In this document: positions 17,435 through 24,654 of the stretch, piece by piece | How positions within the stretch are numbered: position 1 is the stretch's first letter | Layout: each line of letters starts with the position of its first letter | NCBI GenBank assembly: GCA_013813775.1 | Contig: JACCRE010000166.1 | Span: 1 to 55,476 of the forward strand | Length of the DNA stretch: 55,476 nucleotides | Direction of reading: 5' to 3' | Source: Planctomycetaceae bacterium | GTDB taxonomy: Bacteria; Planctomycetota; Planctomycetia; Planctomycetales; Planctomycetaceae | Position numbers and translations under genes: made by a program | Notes under the pieces: model-generated | What the model was told of the DNA's origin: nothing | What the model saw: the letters and a program-made list of their open reading frames with translations, nothing else | The model's database searches: none

Positions 17435-17902
17435 ATGTATTACTCCGGCAGTTTCGGCTTATTGCTGATCCGCTGCATCGTCGGCTTCGTGATGTTCTAT
17501 CACGGGTCGCAAAAGCTGTTCGGCTGGTTCGACGGAGGCGGAATGGAAGGCTTCATCGCCAACGTGGGACAGATGGGGCTTGTGCCCGCCGCTTGGGGAA
17601 TCCAGCCGAAGTATTTGGCCTACGCGGCGGCGATTTCGGAGTTCGGCGGCGGCATTTTGCTGATGCTCGGTTTTGCGACCCGCTTCGCCGCGGTTTTTGT
17701 CGCGGCGACCATGGCCGTGGCGGCGTTCAAAGTGCATGGTCACGCCTTCGCACTCTCCACGAAGCCTGTTCCAGGCATGGAATACGCTCTCACGCTGATG
17801 ATCGTTGCCATCGGGCTCGTGTTCACGGGGCCGGGAGCATTTGCGATGGACCGGATGTTCGCCAGACGAAAGACCGTCGCGGCTCCGCCGAAGAAGAAGT
17901 GA
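17435..17902 (+). CDS. DoxX family membrane protein
   Basis: The ATG is preceded by GAGGTG about 6 nt upstream. The 155-residue product has four hydrophobic segments (LLLIRCIVGFVMFYHGSQKLF, YAAAISEFGGGILLMLGFATR, AAVFVAATMAVAAFKVHG, YALTLMIVAIGLVFTGPGAFA) and the DoxX hallmark FYHGSQKLFGWF near residue 25-36. DoxX proteins are small integral membrane proteins often encoded with oxidoreductases or thiol-stress proteins. Here the next genes are pirin and rhodanese, consistent with a redox-related cluster. It ends with a basic, lysine-rich tail. Confidence 0.92.
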   Translation: MYYSGSFGLLLIRCIVGFVMFYHGSQKLFGWFDGGGMEGFIANVGQMGLVPAAWGIQPKYLAYAAAISEFGGGILLMLGFATRFAAVFVAATMAVAAFKVHGHAFALSTKPVPGMEYALTLMIVAIGLVFTGPGAFAMDRMFARRKTVAAPPKKK

Positions 17903-18032
17903 CATTGGAACTGTCGCGCCGGGCGGTTCTCGGGTCGGAGGCATTGACCCGCTCGCTATCCTTCCATCAGACAGCGATGTGGACTTGAGGGTCTAGGCCT
18001 TCCGCCGAGACCTCATCGCCGGGAGGTGGAAC

Positions 18033-18731
18033 ATGATCACCGTTCGCAAAAGTCAGGACCGAGGCGAGTTCGACCACGGATGGCTCGATACGAAGCACAC
18101 GTTCTCGTTTTCGAGTTACCACGACCCGCGGCACATGGGCGTCCGCTCGCTGCGCGTGATCAACGAAGACGTCGTCGCACCGGGCGAAGGCTTCGGTACG
18201 CACCCGCACCGCGACATGGAGATCATTACGTACATCGTGTCGGGGGAGTTGGAACATCGCGACAGTCTCGGCTCAGGCGATGTGCTCCATCGCGGCGACG
18301 TGCAGGCGATGTCCGCCGGTTCGGGGCTGACGCACAGCGAGTTCAATCCCTCGCCCGACACGCCGGTGCATTTGCTGCAAATCTGGATTATCCCTGCGGA
18401 GCGGGGGATGAAGCCGACTTATGCCCAGACGCACTTCACCGACGACGCGAAGCACAATCGCTTAGCGGCGATCGCGTCGTCGAACGATGCGCCGGAGGCG
18501 CTGCACATCGGGCAGGACGCGATCGTATACGCTTCCATGCTCGACAGCGGGAGCGAACTTCGTCATCCGCTCACGTCCGGGCGTGCCGCATGGATTCAGA
18601 TCGTTGCCGGTGAAATCGACGTTAACGGAACAAAGCTTTCTGACGGAGACGGTGCGGCAATCGAGAACGAGACGGAGCTGCGCATCAGGGCAACCGATGC
18701 GAGCGAGTTTCTGTTGTTTGATCTGGCGTGA
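18033..18731 (+). CDS. pirin family protein (YhhW-like cupin)
   Basis: A GGGAGG ribosome-binding site precedes the ATG. The 232-residue bicupin has the metal ligands of the family at His58 and His60 (GTHPHRDMEIITY), His101 and Glu103 (LTHSEFNPS), the same spacing as in E. coli YhhW, which shows quercetin 2,3-dioxygenase activity in vitro. The N-terminal cupin carries the metal; the C-terminal cupin (WIQIVAGEIDVNG) lacks ligands as is normal. The physiological substrate is unknown for nearly all pirins. It sits between DoxX and rhodanese genes on the same strand. Confidence 0.95.
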   Translation: MITVRKSQDRGEFDHGWLDTKHTFSFSSYHDPRHMGVRSLRVINEDVVAPGEGFGTHPHRDMEIITYIVSGELEHRDSLGSGDVLHRGDVQAMSAGSGLTHSEFNPSPDTPVHLLQIWIIPAERGMKPTYAQTHFTDDAKHNRLAAIASSNDAPEALHIGQDAIVYASMLDSGSELRHPLTSGRAAWIQIVAGEIDVNGTKLSDGDGAAIENETELRIRATDASEFLLFDLA

Positions 18732-18807
18732 TCGTGAGCGGGACCGGCCGCTGGCCGCTTCCGGTTTCGCCGACCTCGGACCTAGGTGAATCGACACGGG
18801 AAGAATC

Positions 18808-19182
18808 ATGGCAAAGCAGCACGCCCCTCGATTTCTGGCGATCGTGAACGACGCCCGCAGCCGCATTCGCGAATGCAATGTGGATGACGTCAAACGCCGC
18901 CTGGACAAAGGCGAGACGTTGAACCTCGTCGATGTCCGCGAGGAAAGCGAGTACGCGAGCGGACACGTTCCCGGGGCCGTCCACCTCGGCAAGGGCGTCA
19001 TCGAACGCGACATCGAGGCGAAGTTCCCTGATCCAGACGCCGAACTCGTGCTCTACTGTGGCGGCGGGTATCGCTCGGCTCTCGCGGCCGATAACGTGCA
19101 GAAGATGGGCTACACCAACGTGATCTCCATGGACGGCGGCTGGCGCGGTTGGAAAGAGGCCGGATTGCCTACCGAGAGGTGA
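18808..19182 (+). CDS. rhodanese-like domain protein
   Basis: This single-domain, 124-residue sulfurtransferase-type protein has the N-terminal CH2A-like motif LVDVREESEYASGHVPGAVHL (only part conserved in the family) and the active-site loop CGGGYRS with Cys84, which would carry the persulfide. A terminal DGGWRGWKEAGLP signature completes the fold. No signal peptide is visible, so it is probably cytoplasmic. It is the last gene of the hydrolase-DoxX-pirin-rhodanese run and is followed 36 bp later by a perfect palindrome likely to end transcription. Confidence 0.93.
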   Translation: MAKQHAPRFLAIVNDARSRIRECNVDDVKRRLDKGETLNLVDVREESEYASGHVPGAVHLGKGVIERDIEAKFPDPDAELVLYCGGGYRSALAADNVQKMGYTNVISMDGGWRGWKEAGLPTER

Positions 19183-19218
19183 CGCGCCGCGGCACGCTCG
19201 TGGCATCGCGAAACGAAA

Positions 19219-19248
19219 GAAGCCCACCGGTTGCAACCGGTGGGCTTC
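19219..19248. terminator. perfect 30-bp palindrome between convergent genes, probable bidirectional terminator
   Basis: The sequence is its own reverse complement; the left half reads GAAGCCCACCGGTTG. An AAA run lies on the left flank, giving TTTCGTTT after the hairpin on the minus strand, while the plus-strand side has only CAAGCTT. It lies between the rhodanese gene (plus) and the 19280-19750 gene (minus). The palindrome at 39813-39842 shares its core ACCGGTTGCAACCGGT. Confidence 0.75.
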
Positions 19249-19279
19249 AAGCTTGGCGAAGACGCGACTCGAAAAGCGA

Positions 19280-19750
19280 TCAGTTCAGCTCTTCAAAGTT
19301 CACGCCTTCGAAGTATTCGACGACTTTCTCGACAGGCACGCCCCACAGGTCCGACATCAACAACGGTCCGCCCAAGGCGATGCGGTTGAGCGACGCAAGC
19401 GGCGTGTCGAGAGCCACGGCGAGTTGCCGCGGCCAATCTCCCGGCCAGCCGAGAAACTGTTTCTGAGCGGCCGGACTCGTGAACTTCGGCCCTCTCGAGG
19501 TGACGGCGTCATACGCTTCGAGACGCGATTCGGCGGTGATCTCGCCGCTGTCGAGCTCGAGACGCATGAAGAAGATCACGAGAGGATTCAGATCCTCATC
19601 GATCAGCACGGAAATCAGTCGAAGCGTTTCGCCAGGATCGCAGCCGAGAGCTTTGACTCCCTCGCGGCCTTCCCACAGGGCTTCGACGGATTCCGTAGGC
19701 ACACGGCGGAACTGGTCCTGCCGGTCGGCGACGTAGTAGACGCGTTGCAT
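19280..19750 (-). CDS. hypothetical protein, 156 residues
   Basis: No family is recognised. The ATG at 19750 is preceded by an AAGGGGGAA purine stretch about 6-14 nt upstream. The protein is soluble and acidic, with no signal peptide or membrane segment. It opens with QRVYYVADRQDQFRRVPTES, then has an alpha/beta-looking middle (LRLISVLIDEDLNPLVIFFM) and a conserved-looking C-terminal part (SDLWGVPVEKVVEYFEGVNF). It is convergent with the rhodanese gene and shares the palindromic terminator between them. Coding bias matches its neighbours, supporting a real gene. Confidence 0.75.
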   Translation of the reverse strand: MQRVYYVADRQDQFRRVPTESVEALWEGREGVKALGCDPGETLRLISVLIDEDLNPLVIFFMRLELDSGEITAESRLEAYDAVTSRGPKFTSPAAQKQFLGWPGDWPRQLAVALDTPLASLNRIALGGPLLMSDLWGVPVEKVVEYFEGVNFEELN

Positions 19751-19920
19751 CGCGGTTTCCCCCTTCTGGGCCGGCGAGCACCGCCTACCCAATCAATCTT
19801 ACGCAGAAAAGAGCCAGTCGGACTGACGAAAACGGGATGGATTTATGATCCCGTCGCGTTCCTCTACCGTTTATGATCTCGAACCGGCGGTTTACCCATG
19901 CGTCGTGAGCGGGCTGGCAC

Positions 19921-20883
19921 ATGTCGGAGGCGATCGTCCATGTTTCGGATCTCCGGAAAACCTATTCCGAGGGGCTCGTCTTCCGGCGTCGCGTCGAGGC
20001 GCTGCGAGGCGTGAGTCTTGCCGTCCAGCCGGGCGAAATCTTCGGACTTCTGGGTCCGAACGGTGCCGGGAAGACGACGCTGATCAAGGTGTTGCTTGGA
20101 ATCGTCCGAAAATCGGAGGGTGATGCGAGGCTGTTCGACCGGCCCGCCGGGGACCGTGCGGCCAGGCGACGGGTCGGCTATCTGCCGGAAAGCCACCGTT
20201 TACCGCGGCACCTCACGGCGAATACGGCGCTGGATTACTACGGCGGCTTGAGCGACGTCCCGGCCGCCGAAATCCGCCGCCGGCGACCCCACCTGTTGCG
20301 TCTCGTCGGGCTCGAAAAATGGGGCAAGACGAGCGTCGCTAAGTTCAGCAAGGGAATGCAACAGCGGCTCGGGCTGGCCCAGGCGATGCTGCATGATCCC
20401 GATCTGCTGGTCCTGGATGAACCGACCGACGGCGTCGACCCCGTCGGGCGGGCCGACATCCGGCGCGTCCTGCGGCAGCTCAAGGAACGCGGCAAAACGG
20501 TGTTTCTCAACAGTCACTTGTTGCAGGAACTGGAACTCGTGTGCGATCGGGTGGCGATCCTGCAGAACGGTCGCGTCGAACGCATCGGCACTCTGGATGA
20601 GGTCAAGCAACTCGCCGCTGGCGGGCGACTTGAAGTCGCGATGCAGCTCGAAGGCGAATTGTCGGCGATCGAGCAGGCACTCGCGGGTCTCGACGTCCGA
20701 AAGAAAGACGCCGTCGATTCGCGACGGGTTCAGATCGTCGTCGGTGCGGCCGACCAGGCCGCCGTCGATACCGCGGTCGATGCGGTTCGACGTGCCGGCG
20801 TGAGCGTCTGCGGACTGATTCGGCGGCAGCGGACGCTGGAAGAGGCCTTCCTGGAAATCGTGGGTGAGGAAGAACGAGCTTGA
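19921..20883 (+). CDS. ABC transporter ATP-binding protein
   Basis: This 320-residue ATPase powers the permease encoded directly after it. It has Walker [10 protein letters not shown] (about 45-53), a Q-loop region (RRVGYLPESHRLPRHLTANT), ABC signature FSKGMQQRLGLAQAM, Walker B LLVLDEPTDGVDP and the switch His in FLNSHLLQELEL. A C-terminal domain of about 95 residues (RLEVAMQLEGELSAIEQALA) is typical of the ABC-2 drug/lipid exporter subfamily. Its stop codon overlaps the TTG start of the permease gene by three bases, so translation is coupled. Confidence 0.95.
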   Translation: MSEAIVHVSDLRKTYSEGLVFRRRVEALRGVSLAVQPGEIFGLLGPNGAGKTTLIKVLLGIVRKSEGDARLFDRPAGDRAARRRVGYLPESHRLPRHLTANTALDYYGGLSDVPAAEIRRRRPHLLRLVGLEKWGKTSVAKFSKGMQQRLGLAQAMLHDPDLLVLDEPTDGVDPVGRADIRRVLRQLKERGKTVFLNSHLLQELELVCDRVAILQNGRVERIGTLDEVKQLAAGGRLEVAMQLEGELSAIEQALAGLDVRKKDAVDSRRVQIVVGAADQAAVDTAVDAVRRAGVSVCGLIRRQRTLEEAFLEIVGEEERA

Positions 20884-23180
20884 GACCGTATCTTGCGATC
20901 CTGCACGACTCATTTCGCGAAGCAGTGGCCTCGCGCACGCTGCCGTTCCTGCTGGTCTTCTTCACGATCGTGCTGTTGGCGCTCGCGCCGCTGGGCCTGC
21001 GCGAAGACGTGCCCTGGAAGCTGCGGTCGACCGACATCGCCGACGTTCGCCTGCTGACGATCAAGCTCCGAGCCGAGCGGGCAGGGGACACGCCGGCGAA
21101 ACGGGTCATCGATCGTCTGCCAGAGGATCTGCGAAAACGGATCGCCGATCCCGAAGCGGCCGCGTCCGACAAACCACCCGAAGACAATCCTTTCGGGCCG
21201 ACGAAATTGCAGCGTGATTTCGCTGAGGGGATCAACGAACGCGTTCTCTCCGACGCCAAGTTCTTTTCCAAAGAGGCCTGGGACGAGAAGACCCTTCCCG
21301 ACGAAGCAAAATCGCTCATGGAGCGAGGCGTATCCAGCCTCTCGCAGGATGAGGTGCGTCGGCTAAACCGCTTGGCGTTCGACACTGGGTTTTCCGGTGC
21401 GGTGCTGCCCGCTCCGAAATCGTCCGCCGAACTCACGTGGCTCGGCGGAGATATCCCCTTGCTCACCGATACGTTGCGGCAGGCGTCGGTCGATAAGCCG
21501 GAAGTGCAGCGGCAGGCGCAAGATCTGTTGCGTGCCGTCAGTTCCTGGATCGTCGGCCCCATCGGTCTGCTCGTCGCGATCTTCGTGACATCGACGATCA
21601 TTCCTCGGATGTTCGAGGCCGGCGCGATCGATCTGCTGCTGAGCAAGCCGATTTCAAGGACTGGGCTTTATCTGACGCGTTTTTTCAGCGGCTGCGCCTT
21701 TGTCTTCATCACGTTCTCGTACTTCATCGTCGGTCTGTGGCTGATCGTCGGCTTGCGGTTGGGAGTCTGGAACAATGGCCTGCTGCTGACAATTCCGCTG
21801 CTCCTGTTCGCCTTTGCGGTGATCTTCGCGGTGTCGGCGGGAACCGGAGTGATTTGGCGGAATCCGATCGTCTCCGTCCTGCTCGCGGTGCTGGTCTGGG
21901 GAGCGGGTTTTGCCGTTGGCGTCGTCCGCGACGGCGTCCACACCTTCCGCAACGGCGACAAGGTTCGCGAGATCGTGCTCGCCGACGGCGGCATGTTCGT
22001 CTCCGACAAGAACGGCCACGTTTTTAAGTGGTCGGACTCGACGCGAGACTGGAACGACGTCTTCAAAGGGCAGGGGCGGCAGATGATGGCGGGGCTGGTT
22101 TACCCGCTGCTCGGCCCCGTCTATGACCCGGCCAGCCAGCGGCTGATCGCGGCCGATATCGGTCCTGGTGGGACGAATCGGTTGCTCGTCGGAAGCAACC
22201 AATCAGAGTGGGAACGGGCCGACGGCGCGACGCTGCCGCCGGCGACGCGATCGATGTTCGTCACGGACGACGGAAAGCTAATTGCTGCTGGTCAGGCAGG
22301 CATATTCCGCTTCGAGGGAGACTTCGGGGCCAAGACCGTCGGCTGGCAATTTTGGGGTCTGAACTTCACCTCCGACACCAAGACGAACGGCTTCGTACGA
22401 GCCGACGGCGACGAGAATCGCGGGTGGAGCCGCGACGTCGCCGCCGCCGTGGATCGGGCTTCGGGCGATTTGATCGTGCTCGATCGAGGCGCCGTCTCGC
22501 GATACCGATTCAAGGATTCGGAATACGAGAAAACGCAGTCGCGTGATCTTGAAACGGACAAGGCGGCCGTGATCGGATTCGGCGGGACGAGAGTTCTCGC
22601 GGCGTTCGCCGACGGGCGGGTGGTGATTCTCGATGCGGCCACTTTGAAAGACGTCGCTTCCTTCACGATTCCGAAGAACGATCCGCCGCGCCTGGCGGAG
22701 GTCTCGCGCGACGGAGCCCTTGCCGCGGTGCTCACTCACGGCGGGACGCTGTTCCTTTATGATGCAAGAAAGGGCACGCGGCTGGATGGCGACGTCCGCG
22801 GGAACGGCGACGTCTCTTCGATCGCCTTTGCCTCGGATGGTTCACTGTGGACGGCCGACCGTCTCAAGCGGCTGACCCGCTACGACGGCGAGTCGCTGGA
22901 GCGAAAGGAATCGTTCGAAGGCTCACTGTCACGGATGGAAATGATCTACCGGTACGCCCTCAGACCGCTCGCGTGGGTTCTGCCGAACACCTACGGTCTC
23001 CGAAACGCAGAGACCTATCTCTTCACCGACCGCAAGAGCGAAGCGATTCAAGGGCCGGACGCACGTCTCGAATCGGAGCGACTGACCTACGACGTGTGGG
23101 GCCCGATCTGGCAGAACCTCGCGTTCCTGACCGTCGTTCTCGGGTTGACGTGCGTCTACATCGCGCGGAAGGATTTTTAG
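20880..23180 (+). CDS. ABC-2 permease with extra beta-propeller-like domain
   Basis: The 766-residue protein starts at TTG 20880, overlapping the ATPase stop (GAGG lies about 10 nt upstream). Transmembrane segment 1 is at about 20-41 (RTLPFLLVFFTIVLLALAPLG), followed by a polar region to about 218. A cluster of about five membrane segments covers 221-350 (IGLLVAIFVTSTIIP, FVFITFSYFIVGLWLIVGL, LLLTIPLLLFAFAVIFAVSA, IVSVLLAVLVWGAGFAVGV). Residues about 355-685 look like a beta-propeller: short repeated strands with DG turns (VFKWSDSTRDWNDV, RFEGDFGAKTVGW, RVVILDAATLKDVASF, GTLFLYDARKGTRLDG). One last membrane segment is at about 742-760 (LAFLTVVLGLTCVYIA). ABC-2 permeases are normally 250-550 residues, so the propeller is an insertion between the penultimate and last spans. 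Confidence 0.88.
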   Translation: MRPYLAILHDSFREAVASRTLPFLLVFFTIVLLALAPLGLREDVPWKLRSTDIADVRLLTIKLRAERAGDTPAKRVIDRLPEDLRKRIADPEAAASDKPPEDNPFGPTKLQRDFAEGINERVLSDAKFFSKEAWDEKTLPDEAKSLMERGVSSLSQDEVRRLNRLAFDTGFSGAVLPAPKSSAELTWLGGDIPLLTDTLRQASVDKPEVQRQAQDLLRAVSSWIVGPIGLLVAIFVTSTIIPRMFEAGAIDLLLSKPISRTGLYLTRFFSGCAFVFITFSYFIVGLWLIVGLRLGVWNNGLLLTIPLLLFAFAVIFAVSAGTGVIWRNPIVSVLLAVLVWGAGFAVGVVRDGVHTFRNGDKVREIVLADGGMFVSDKNGHVFKWSDSTRDWNDVFKGQGRQMMAGLVYPLLGPVYDPASQRLIAADIGPGGTNRLLVGSNQSEWERADGATLPPATRSMFVTDDGKLIAAGQAGIFRFEGDFGAKTVGWQFWGLNFTSDTKTNGFVRADGDENRGWSRDVAAAVDRASGDLIVLDRGAVSRYRFKDSEYEKTQSRDLETDKAAVIGFGGTRVLAAFADGRVVILDAATLKDVASFTIPKNDPPRLAEVSRDGALAAVLTHGGTLFLYDARKGTRLDGDVRGNGDVSSIAFASDGSLWTADRLKRLTRYDGESLERKESFEGSLSRMEMIYRYALRPLAWVLPNTYGLRNAETYLFTDRKSEAIQGPDARLESERLTYDVWGPIWQNLAFLTVVLGLTCVYIARKDF

Positions 23181-23300
23181 AAAGAATGGAGGAATGGAAG
23201 GACGGGAGAACGGAAGAATGAGAAAGCACGAAGCATGTCTTTTATTTCCCCGTCGCCGCTTCTCAATTCTCGCTCCTCATTTCTTCCCTTCGTCCTTCGA
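23181..23300. repeat. polypurine / polypyrimidine arms between convergent genes
   Basis: After the permease stop, 23181-23226 is almost all purine with repeated GGA/GAA units (GGAGGAATGGAAGGACGGGA). At 23255-23300 the sequence is pyrimidine-rich; its reverse complement contains GAAGGACGAAGGGAAGAAAT. The arms are imperfectly complementary and could fold into a long hairpin at the convergent 3' ends. The pyrimidine arm also encodes the last residues (SKDEGKK) of the metallophosphoesterase. It is similar in style to the G-rich element at 15113-15223. Confidence 0.45.
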
Positions 23301-24443
23301 TGACCTCAGCACGATTTTCGTGATCTCCGGCGGGCAGTTCCAACGCAGTGGCCGCTCGGCGGAGAGTCCGCGGCTGACGTGAAGCGTCGTCGTCTTCCCA
23401 TGAAAACTGCCGCGGGCGTAGCGGACTCCGTAACGGCTCGGCGAATAGACGGGTCCGATCAACGGCAGGCAGACCTGCCCGCCGTGGTTGTGTCCCGACA
23501 GCATCAGATCAACGCCGCATCGGTTGGCCCATCCGAAGTTGTCTGGCGTGTGGCTGAGCAGGACCGTCAGGTCGGCGAAGCCACACGCCGAGAGATCGGG
23601 GTGATTTCCGAGCCAAGGCGTTTCGTCTCCGGCGAGTGCAATTCGCTTGCCGTTGTGCTGGATCAGGGCCGACGTGCTTCCGATATCATTCCAGCCGAGT
23701 TTTCGCAGTGAAATACGCATCGGATCGGGGTCGAGCAGCCAATCGTGGTTGCCGAGAATGAACCAACAGCCCAATGGTGCGGAAAGTCGGCCGAAGGTTT
23801 CCGGCAGCCAATCCACGAGTTCTTGCTCATCAAGCAGATCGCCCGTGAACGCGATCAGATCGGCTTGCAGATCGGCAATGCCGTCGAACGCGTACTGAAA
23901 GTAATCGCGGGTGATCGGACCTCGGAAATGGGTATCGGAGACGTGGGCGATTGATAGGCCGTCGAGTTCGTCGGGAAGCCGCGGCAGCACGTAGTGCTTT
24001 TCGCTGATCTCGAGCAGAAAAACCTCATTGCCGGGCAACTTGGCGATCCGGCCGCGGAAGCCCGGTCCTGCTGGAACGTGACCAATTTTCGCTGCCACGT
24101 CGACCAACGCCGCTGCCTGGATCGACGTGTCGACGCGGCTCTCTTCCCGAACGACCGCCGCAATCAGCGAGACGATGCCGGCGGCGCAGAAGGCGAAGTA
24201 GACCGCCCAACCGATCGGCAGACGCGACCATTCGCCGCCGGCCAGAAGCTCTGGCCCGTGAAATCCGACGCTCCAGATCGCGAGCGGCAAGAATGCGGTC
24301 ACCAAGACGTCGTGAACGGCCCGGGTCGCCCGCAGGACCGATCGTCGGTAGGGTAGGGCGTGGATGCGGTTCACCCACGCTGCCATCAGTTCGCAGTGCC
24401 CCGCGAAAAGAACAAACAAAGCCGCGGCGTTGAGCCAGTCCAT
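23277..24443 (-). CDS. membrane-bound metallophosphoesterase
   Basis: The ATG at 24443 gives 388 residues; an open 53-codon upstream extension is rejected because the hydrophobic N-terminus MDWLNAAALFVLFAGHCE begins here. Two to three membrane segments lie in the first 115 residues (LFVLFAGHCELMAAW, VLVTAFLPLAIWSVGF, GWAVYFAFCAAGIVSLIAAVV). The calcineurin-like catalytic domain follows with all metal motifs: HVSDTHF, FTGDLLD, LGNHDW, LLSHTPD and LSGHNHGGQV. The layout resembles YkuE/LpxG-type phosphoesterases acting on membrane lipids or cyclic nucleotides; the substrate is not known. It is divergent from the UbiD-family gene and its C-terminus lies in a pyrimidine-rich repeat. Confidence 0.9.
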   Translation of the reverse strand: MDWLNAAALFVLFAGHCELMAAWVNRIHALPYRRSVLRATRAVHDVLVTAFLPLAIWSVGFHGPELLAGGEWSRLPIGWAVYFAFCAAGIVSLIAAVVREESRVDTSIQAAALVDVAAKIGHVPAGPGFRGRIAKLPGNEVFLLEISEKHYVLPRLPDELDGLSIAHVSDTHFRGPITRDYFQYAFDGIADLQADLIAFTGDLLDEQELVDWLPETFGRLSAPLGCWFILGNHDWLLDPDPMRISLRKLGWNDIGSTSALIQHNGKRIALAGDETPWLGNHPDLSACGFADLTVLLSHTPDNFGWANRCGVDLMLSGHNHGGQVCLPLIGPVYSPSRYGVRYARGSFHGKTTTLHVSRGLSAERPLRWNCPPEITKIVLRSSKDEGKK

Positions 24444-24654
24444 TGGTCCGCCCAGACAAGAGCAGCCCGGCCGCACGAAACAGCCGGGCTGTCGAAAGTA
24501 TGTCGCACGATTGTAAGTGCGAAGATGCCCGTCCGAAAGTGAAGCTCGTCCGCGTCGTACGGTCGAAATGTGAGCGCCCGTCTTCTTGATTCTTCTCCTC
24601 ATGAAGCCTGCCGTCTGCGACCGGCAGGCCCGTTGCTCGAATCTCCCTTCACCG

